Source: Lytechinus pictus
Lineage: Eukaryota; Echinodermata; Echinoidea; Temnopleuroida; Toxopneustidae
Reading direction: 5' to 3'
DNA: 64,000 bases
Assembly (NCBI RefSeq): GCF_037042905.1
Contig: NC_087249.1
Span: forward strand, 11,342,001 to 11,406,000
Under the pieces are notes generated by a model. That model was not told where the DNA came from and did not search any database. It saw only the letters and a list, made by a program, of their open reading frames with translations. How positions within the stretch are numbered: position 1 is the first letter of the stretch; the number at the start of each line of letters is the position of its first letter. The translations under genes were made by a program, and so were the position numbers. Shown one piece after another: positions 57,801 through 64,000 of this stretch.

Positions 57801-60800
57801 TTAATAAGAGAGGGAGGTCAGAAGTTGAAGATTTTGATAGAGTGGTGAAAAGAAAATGAGAAAGGGAAATATGGAAAGAAAGAGGGAGAGAGAATGACAA
57901 AAGTAAGGAGAATTAAGAAAAGAATGAGGGATATCCCAAATGTAACAAAAGTGAAAAAAAGAAAGATGAAGAAGAATGAATGAATGAATGAATGGTATAA
58001 CAAAGATGAAAAGTAGAAGAAAAGGGAGAGGAGGACAAAGAATAAGAGAGATATTAAGAAGGTAATGAAGGAAAAAATGGAGTAGGAAAATGAGAAGACA
58101 AGGTAGAATAGTAGAAAAGGAAGAAAAGAGAAAACAAGAGGAGAAAGAATAATGGAGAAATGGAGACAAAGAATAGAAGAATAAAAAAGAGAGAAGGGAG
58201 AGGGGCAAGTGGATGTGGGTAGTGAATTGGGGCGGGGTATGATTAAAGGAAGTGAGACAATAACAATTAGTTGAAGCAACAAGCTTTCATGTGCAGTGGG
58301 CACTGGTAACACAATGGAAAGTCATTATTCCAACCATTGCATGCCATTTCACACATATCAGTTACCATGACAACACATTTTCATGTACCTATCCCTGATG
58401 AATTAAAAAAATAACTCCAATACATTCGAATTTGCATTGTCATTATGACAAATCTGAGCAGAAGATAAATGCAATATTATTGTATTTCTTCCAAAACAGT
58501 GAGCTGCAGTCCCTTTTTATAAGGGTTTCAATAAACTTACTTTGATAGTTTATTAAAGGGGACGGAAGTTCACACTGACGATAAAGCTGTTTTAATAAAA
58601 GCATAACAAATATTGGTGAAGGTTTGACGAAAGTCCATCAAAAGATTTAGAGAGTTGTGTGATTTATTTGAAATTGTGATGTCATATGCGAGCAGCTGCT
58701 CCATCAGGGTTCCCAGCTTTTCAAGAAAAAAAAAAAATTTCCCTGAGGTAGTTTAAAAATTCCCTGATATTTGTTTAAACCCATTTCCAGTTTCACATGT
58801 TTGCTAAGTTGTTGCAGTGCATTACATGTATTTTCAGTATAAAAACAATAATGTAAATCTAATTAGTACCACCATAACCAGTCATTCAATGGATGTTGTT
58901 TTGATATGCAACAAAATATAACAGAGTCTGACTGACTACCGTGCTTTCGACTTTTGAGCCAATAAAGCTTCCTTGATTTTTCCCTCATTTGAGGCATTTT
59001 TCCCTGATTTGAGGTATTTAAAAAAAATCAAATTCCCTGATTTTTCCCTGACTGGAAAAGAGAAAAATAATTTTCCCTGATGGGCTGGGAGCCCTGCCCA
59101 TTTTTCATGTAATATCAATTGCATAAATTCAAATTTCCTAATAATGCTTCATGATGGCTAATTTTTTTATTTTATATAGAAGCAGTATGAAATAATATGT
59201 GTCCGATTATATAATGAATGCACAAGAAAAACCATTATCAGTATTCTGAGAAAATTGCATTTTGTGGAAATTACAGAAAATCACCGATGGGGAAACAAGC
59301 TGCTGTGACTTCACAAAACCAGAATTTTAAAAATCCATAATTCTATTAATTTTTGATGACTTTTCTTCAAATCTTCACCAATACGTTTTATTATCTTTTC
59401 TTGCTTTTATCAAATAAACTTTATGTCCTTCTCCTTTAAGCTCCTTTTGTATAGCAAATTGATAACTATTCAATAATTTGACCACATTATATCGATAAGT
59501 CAAGTTGATAAGCAATATTACAACCAAGCAAGAGCACAAGCCCTGACAATAAAGAATCTAAATGTAGAACTAAACAGTAACGTTTTTTCATTAATCTGTG
59601 AATAAATGTAAGGTACATTGAGTACTCCATTGTGATTTAGTTAGCCTACGATGCACATTTTGCAATTTTCTTGACCGACTGATTGTAGTATCTAGCATGC
59701 ATGACCATCAGGGTTCAGTGACACAAAACGTAGCAAGTGATCATAGAACAAATAATGCACGATTGATAACAATGACTTCAATGTATAATCAATTGTGAAC
59801 ATCAATTTACAATCAATCACTAGGTTTTGTAATACAGGACAATGATTTCAATTATATAATATATTTTTTTTAAAGCTATATGTTAATGAACATATACAGT
59901 ACTTAAAAAAATACATGAATTAACAAAATTTACAATGATAATACTTGTGCAAGTGAAATAAAAATGTATCCAAAATAAAAATAGTAATAATAAAAGATTG
60001 CCAAACTGTCTTGTCCCTTTTCATGTCCATTTCATTTTGATTAAATGTAACATAATACTTCAGTGAATGAAACTAATTCCACAATTATCTTACAAAGTGA
60101 CAATTATTTCATCCAACAAATAAATCATGCAGATCATGCAAACACAACTAATGAACATACTGTACAATGCATCCAACTACACATTAATCATTCATTTTAT
60201 ATATATTTTTCTTAAATAACCAATGTACAGATTGTAGTAGTGATACTCAATATTCATACAGCAATATCTGACCAAAACCAGACTTGGGAAGAAATTGGAT
60301 AGAACCACTGACTATTCTTTACGTTGATCTTCATTTGTAAATGAGCTTAACAAGTCTTCAAATCAATAGCCTCAAATTGACTGATATTAGGACAATAATT
60401 TGCATTGATATGCTTTCAGTAGTTCATGAGCAGTTTAAGTATCCATCAGAAATCTTTTACTTCAAAGACATTGTCAGGTGAATCTTCTAAATTCTCTGGT
60501 CCTGGGCCCCATTGGCAAATCCAAGGGGGGGGGGGGGCACATCCGGCCCATGCTCCCCTTTTGAGAGTCAGTCAATATTTTTAATATAAATATGCAGTTT
60601 ATACACAGATGTGCCCCCCCCCCCTTTTGAGAGTCATAGAAAATATTTGTAATGGGAATATGTCATCCACACAGAAGTGAGGACCTTTTTTTTTCTGTTT
60701 TTTCATTTTTTGCTTGTAAAATATCAAGTGGGACAAAATGATCTTAATTTTTGACTGAAAACCGCCCCTGCTGGGCCTGGTTGCATAAATGTTACTACTA

Positions 60801-61585
60801 GAGTAACTTTGCCATCCAATGGTAACTACCATGGTAACAATACTCAAAAGCCAATCAAAATCAAGGATTCCATAGAAGGCACCAGTAGATGGCAAAGATT
60901 CTATCATTGTAACTTTTATGTAACAGGTACTTGCTGTAATTTGGTTTTTTTCGACCAAAAATTCTGTTAAGATAACCATTTTTCTTTAAGGGAAGACAGT
61001 AAAGCAAACGTATCTTGAGCTAAGATTCACGGAGAAAGTCATTATCGACATTATCAATCTAAAAAATGTCTGACATACTGTCATAAATACAGATTTTTAT
61101 AGAAATTACAGCAATTTCAAAAGTTCGTATTGTTTATTCCCCACTGCAATGAATAACAAAGGCTGAGAACAAATAGTTGTAGTTGCAGTCCCAGTAAACC
61201 TGACACCTATAGCCCTGGAGGTGGAACAGAATATTTTGTTTTTCAACAATTAATTATTGACATGGAAAGTGTGTTGAACAGTGTGAGGCTTAGTCTGCTG
61301 TGTAAAACCCTGCACTCGAGTTAAGGGTCTGAATGTGGAGCCTATAATGCCTTGCACACTGAAGGCCCTGAATTGAAACAGCAAATTTCCTATGTGCTAG
61401 TCTTTGCTTGGAGACCCACTCATTGATCAAAGATTCAATCAGGGTCTATGCCTGCAGAAAATGTGTGGCTCCACCCAAATCTGGTTATGGAAAGATCATC
61501 GCATGGAAGTATCAAACGTTCTACTGATCATTACCTTGTCTTTCTCCTCCGCCTCATCTTCCTCTCCTGAGCTATCCTCATAGTC
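51844..61585 (-). CDS. MCTP: MCTP (multiple C2 and transmembrane domain protein), C-terminal part
   Basis: Exons in coding order: 61535-61585, 57523-57540, 54468-54574, 53885-53994, 52744-52841 and probably 51844-51900. All have GT-AG borders and compatible phases. They encode an acidic linker ([17 protein letters not shown]), the microexon KKEKKT, a helix ([29 protein letters not shown]), the second membrane span ([18 protein letters not shown] to [13 protein letters not shown]) and the conserved tail [32 protein letters not shown]. The last two blocks are diagnostic of animal MCTPs: ER-anchored proteins with three Ca2+-binding C2 domains and two C-terminal membrane spans, active at synapses and in membrane traffic. 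The C2 domains and first span are beyond the window. The last exon ([18 protein letters not shown], stop) is less certain. MCTP1 and MCTP2 are vertebrate duplicates, so no number is given. Confidence 0.93.
51959..52144. mobile_element. Fold-back MITE, GTGTTTCATAAAGATTTAAG family
   Basis: GGTGTTTCATAAAGATTTAAG at the left and CTTAAATCTTTGTGAAACACC at the right are inverted. Inner blocks TTAGAGTC and GACTCTAAGT are also inverted. It lies in the last MCTP intron. Confidence 0.9.
53297..53408. mobile_element. Short TCCGACAA-family MITE in MCTP intron
   Basis: TTGTCCGACAAC, TTGATAGGCTGAGAA and GGATAAAGTCCTTTCATAAA match the family at 49866-50032 and 62246-62566. It is truncated and diverged. Confidence 0.75.
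53490..53680. mobile_element. Intronic MITE, GTGACAATTGCTCC family (MCTP intron)
   Basis: CTGTGACAATTGCTCC at the left and GGAGTAATTGTCGCC at the right form the ends. Internal TTAGGGTTAG words and CCATTCCATTA are shared with 41129-41310. The ORFs 53498-53764 and 53559-53777 across it are repeat translation. Confidence 0.78.
54580..55075. other. MCTP intron, no recognised feature
   Basis: Part of the intron between 54574 and 57523. AT-rich, no ORF. Confidence 0.4.
55080..55352. mobile_element. Fold-back MITE, GGGCCCCATCTTACAAAGAG family
   Basis: GGGCCCCATCTTACAAAGAG and ACGACTGATCCAATCA at the left face TGATTGxTTGGACCAACCGT-type sequence and CTTTGTAAAACGGCGCCC at the right. The plus ORF 55009-55335 spans it and is not a gene. 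Confidence 0.78.
55353..57522. other. MCTP intron, AT-rich with one poly-G tract
   Basis: Non-coding. An A20-type run is at about 55747-55765. A G15 tract with GTGCAATGGGTGCACGTGCACCC follows at 56893-56930, the latter containing the palindrome GGGTGCACGTGCACCC. No RNA gene was recognised. Confidence 0.45.
57555..58215. repeat. Long polypurine (polypyrimidine on the MCTP strand) tract
   Basis: About 650 bp with strong purine bias on the plus strand (GGTGGTGGTAG, GGGGGAGGAGGAGGG, GGGGTAAGGGGTAAGGGG, then AGAAAGAGGGAGAGA runs) and a short (GAAT)n. On the transcribed MCTP strand this is C/T-rich and ends a few tens of bases 5' of the 18-nt microexon. The long minus ORFs 57801-58312 are compositional. 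Confidence 0.9.
58557..59435. mobile_element. TTAA-flanked fold-back MITE with nested insertion
   Basis: AGGGGACGGAAGTTCAC at the left and TTTATGTCCTTCTCCT at the right are imperfect inverted ends with TTAA outside (58553-58556 and 59436-59439). Inner inverted blocks are TTGGTGAAGGTTTGACGAAA and its counterpart CTTCAAATCTTCACCAATAC. A hAT-like MITE (58707-59095) splits it. It is in the first MCTP intron of the window. Confidence 0.82.
58707..59095. mobile_element. hAT-like MITE nested in the TTAA element
   Basis: Ends CAGGGTTCCCAGCTTTTC and GGGCTGGGAGCCCTG are inverted. The interior repeats TTTCCCTGA about eight times near both ends. An inverted relative is in RPL36 intron 2 (42117-42453). 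The 8-bp duplication expected for hAT is not clear. Confidence 0.8.
59711..59836. mobile_element. Fold-back MITE related to 18943-19058
   Basis: GGTTCAGTGACACAAAACGTAGC with AGTGATCATAGAA and CACGATTGATA resembles the GGGCCCGTAACAC family. The right end GTTTTGTAATACAGGAC is its degenerate complement. Confidence 0.6.
60515..60660. repeat. Poly-G/poly-C repeat with TTTTGAGAGTCA direct words
   Basis: A G13 run followed by CCCCTTTTGAGAGTCAGTCA, and then a C12 run followed by CCTTTTGAGAGTCATAG, sit about 80 bp apart. They behave as a short direct duplication within a poly-G-type element. Confidence 0.7.
60770..60935. mobile_element. Fold-back MITE, CTGGTTGCATAAATGTTAC family
   Basis: CCTGGTTGCATAAATGTTAC faces GTAACTTTTATGTAACAGG. 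Inner TTTGCCATC and GATGGCAAAG are also inverted, and the centre holds GGTAACTACCATGGTAAC. Confidence 0.85.
60940..61534. other. MCTP intron, nothing recognised
   Basis: Non-coding sequence directly 3' (on the gene strand) of the acidic-linker exon. No element ends were seen. Confidence 0.4.
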
Positions 61586-62245
61586 CTTGAATGGAAGAGA
61601 GAGAGATAGAAGGAAAGGATGGATAGAAGAAAGGAAGGGTAAATGAGGGTTCAACAATCATGCCACTTCAAATGCTACTGTATGTATATAATATTCAGTC
61701 AATCATAAAATATGTGACTATATTATTTGGTCAATCTCAAAATTTGTGCACGTACATGTAGGTATTCATCCATCTCAAACTGTATGCATATCATCAAACT
61801 CAAAATGCACATACCTGTAAATGCATATTTTCAAAATAGTATGACAGGGGTACTAATAGATATGTAACATCTTTCGATATTGTTTGAATATTAATATATT
61901 AAATTATCTATTCAAGATTCATGTTTATTTAAGATTTCAACACGTAATGACTCAAGGCATGATTACTAAAGGAACTCGTCACGACGGTGAAATCTGCGTG
62001 TAAAAGCGACCATCCATAGAGAATGACAAACTTTCTATTGAGACCACAATATGGTTTCCCTTAAATAGTATTTCCCATTTGAAACATGTCTTACGAGAAC
62101 CTGTCTATAAAGAAAACCAGCTTATAAAGACTTAGTGATTTCTTTTAAACATGGTCTTTATGGACAAAATGTTCAGAAGTGGACAAAATACAAGCTATTA
62201 AACAAGAAATATAGGTAAACATAGCCCAGTATATATCAGACTCCT
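61586..62245. other. MCTP intron 5' of the acidic-linker exon
   Basis: Starts with a strong minus-strand polypyrimidine tract and acceptor (CTCTCTTCCATTCAAG), then AT-rich DNA. No preceding coding exon could be recognised between here and the window end. Confidence 0.5.
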
Positions 62246-62566
62246 GGGGAGCATTTCATGAAAGGACATGTCAGACGTTTTATCCGACAAGTCCCATTTT
62301 ATCCGACAGTTACCATAGTAACAGTGCTTCTCAGCCAATTAAAATCAAGGAAAGATGTCAGATCTGACAACTTGTCGGACAAAAATGTTGATGAAACGCC
62401 CCCCTGGAGACTGTTCATCAACATATTTGTCCGACATGTTGTCAGATCTGACATCTTTCCTTGATTCTGATTGGCTGAGAGGCACTGTTACTATAGTAAC
62501 CGTCGGATAAAATGGGACTTGTCGGATAAAACGTCTGACAAGTTCTTTCATGAAACGCTCCCCTGT
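62246..62566. mobile_element. Two TCCGACAAG-family MITEs in head-to-head inverted pair
   Basis: Copies 62246-62405 and 62406-62566 are alignable inverted repeats of each other. GTCAGACGTTTTATCCGACA, GTCAGATCTGACA and TTGTCGGACAAA appear on one side and their complements on the other. The pair as a whole can fold into one hairpin of about 320 nt. The ORFs at 62258-62464 and 62345-62551 are its two-strand translation. Confidence 0.9.
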
Positions 62567-62872
62567 AGTACATGTTTTAACAGGGAAAACTATTGATGGG
62601 AAAAGTACATTATTGTGGTCTTTACAGACAGTAGGCCCTCCTATACAGGTCGGCGTTAAAGCAGACTTGACTGTACTACATTCCTACTTAATCATGCACC
62701 CGAGGTTTGAAAAAGTGGTAGAGATAGATATACTACAACTCTGAAATCCATGCGTTGCAATGATTTTGTGCAAGAATTCAACTTAAGTATGTGATCATAG
62801 GAAAGGTCATCAATATGTCCTTCAAAAGTACCTCATTGGGGATCACAAGATGAAGAGATACATTTTATGTTT

Positions 62873-63180
62873 TTGATTTGATTTGATTTCATTTATTTCA
62901 TTTTCAACAAAATATAAATCAAATAAATACAATTATAACAAGTCAACATCATAAAAAATATACCAAGGTCATTAAATCAACTTGAAAAAGACATGTTATA
63001 AGAAAGTTACATACAAAATAATCATGTGTAAAGGATTTGTGATTTATAATTTGTGAGAATGGAGGATCCCACTAAAAAGCAAAGCTTGTATATTGTGGGC
63101 TCCTCAAAATATGACAAACGAGAAATAATTTTCATATATACAATTGATTGAATCTTTTATGTTACAGAGAACATATCTAA
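62873..63180 (-). mobile_element. LINE-like 3' tail
   Basis: On the minus strand the fragment ends AAATAAATGAAATCAAATCA with a short tandem ATCAA tail, like 20125 and 33621. ACTAAAAAGCAAAGC is shared with the 33.7-kb copy (TAAAAAGCAGAAC). No ORF remains. Confidence 0.45.
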
Positions 63181-63207
63181 CATTTTTGTTTACTCATAAT
63201 GCATATG

Positions 63208-63662
63208 AATGGAACTCTCTTAATTTTCCAATCAGCTTCAAGTCATTTGCCAAAGAATAATCCAAGAAACGCAAACCCTGACAAAAAATACAGTGAGGTA
63301 ATTCTCCTTGTTGCTGATCCAGTCGCGGTGGATACAATAACATTTCATGCATTGCTATGATTTTGTGCAAGAATAAGACCATAGAAAATGACCATAGGAA
63401 GGTCGTCAGTAGGTCTCTCAAAGTCTATATCATTATGGATTGCACTTAATGTTCAAAACTGATTGTATATTTAATGATACAGGGTGCAGTTTTAATATAT
63501 TTGTTAACTTATGTACATGACTGGAACTCTTTAATTTTCAATCAGCTTGAAGTCATTTGCCAAAAATAATCCAAGAAACGCAAACCCTGACAAGGCATAA
63601 AATGCAAATTCTGGTTGGGAAATTCTCCTATGGTGGTGGGTCCAGTCAGGGTAGATACAATA
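63208..63662. repeat. Local tandem duplication, offset about 311 bp
   Basis: TGGAACTCT...TTAATTTT, CAATCAGCTT, AAGTCATTTGCCAAA and AATAATCCAAGAAACGCAAA occur at 63208-63345 and again at 63519-63662. A further piece (GCAATGATTTTGTGCAAGAA at about 62757) resembles 63353-63430, so the duplicated region was larger. Confidence 0.85.
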
Positions 63663-63670
63663 CATGTACC

Positions 63671-64000
63671 AGGGGGCTGTTTCATAAAGCTGTTTGTAAG
63701 TTTAGAGTGACTTTAAGAACGACTGGTGAACCTTTCTTACGTGCTAAACCATCGCGGATGAACATTTTGGTGTACATCATTTAACACAAGAAAGGATCAC
63801 CAGTCGTTCTTAAAGTCGCTCGTAACTTACGAACAGCTTTATGAAACACCCACCAGGGGCCCGTTTCATAAAGCTGATTGTAAGTTTAGAGCCACTTTAA
63901 GAACGATTGGCGAACCTTTCTTACGCACTTAATAAACACCAATGAACATTTAATGGTGAATATCATTTACCACAAGAATTAAAAGGATCACCAGTCATTC
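63671..64000. mobile_element. Two adjacent fold-back MITEs, GTTTCATAAAGCTGTT family (second cut by window end)
   Basis: 63671-63856 has both arms complete (GTTTCATAAAGCTGTTTG, GACTGGTGAACC, GGATCACCAGTCG, GAACAGCTTTATGAAACACC). 63857-64000 begins a second copy in the same sense and is truncated by the window edge within its right arm. Confidence 0.9.

Noticed and set aside
57801-58312. Minus-strand ORFs of 135 and 164 codons, hydrophobic.
   Set aside because: The region is low-complexity polypyrimidine on that strand. Composition explains the Phe/Leu/Ser content and the lack of stops, and no membrane-protein family is recognisable.

Overview
The window is eukaryotic nuclear DNA from a marine deuterostome invertebrate. 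An echinoderm, most likely a sea urchin, is my best guess. That rests on spliced genes with GT-AG introns, animal-type proteins (ribosomal protein eL36 and an MCTP C2/transmembrane protein), long poly-G/poly-C tracts, frequent AGGCCTA words, tRNA-derived SINEs with an ATT/ATC tail, and a very high density of fold-back MITEs. The species call is inference. No bacterial, viral or CRISPR feature was seen.

Four gene models are supportable. (1) 17037-18002, minus: a 321-codon uninterrupted ORF of unknown function. (2) 32120-33100, plus: the last two exons of an unrecognised gene with an acidic/coiled N-terminal part and a basic tail. (3) 40933-43078, plus: RPL36 (eL36) in three coding exons, with a possible TOP-type non-coding first exon at 37245-37283. 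(4) 51844-61585, minus: the 3' end of an MCTP gene, covering the acidic linker, an 18-nt microexon, the second transmembrane segment and the conserved tail. The C2 domains lie beyond the right edge.

Nearly everything else is mobile DNA. 0-5.9 kb: a TTAA-flanked MITE, a SINE, a dead LINE fragment, a TIR element and a diverged tandem repeat. 5.9-15 kb: a transposon nest. A TIR element (5901-7553) is followed by a 7.1-kb fold-back element (7671-14752, 6-bp target duplication, about 1.6-1.8-kb arms, ACGTACGTACGT arrays). That element was invaded by a hAT-like element (9870-12736, 8-bp target duplication), which carries a third element (9998-10961) with a repeat bearing nuclear-receptor DR1 sites. 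18.45-22.19 kb: a near-identical 1.87-kb tandem duplication. 22-31 kb: MITEs, a 49-unit GAAA microsatellite and a Tc1/mariner-type MITE split by a small retroposed insert. 44-64 kb: fold-back MITEs in pairs and triplets, SINEs and LINE tails, many inside MCTP introns.

The genes do not form an operon or pathway; they are unrelated neighbours separated by repeats. The most interesting items are the triply nested transposon with its ACGT arrays and DR1 repeat, the MCTP microexon behind a polypyrimidine block of about 650 nt, and the perfect or near-perfect palindromes, one of which carries two CRE sites.
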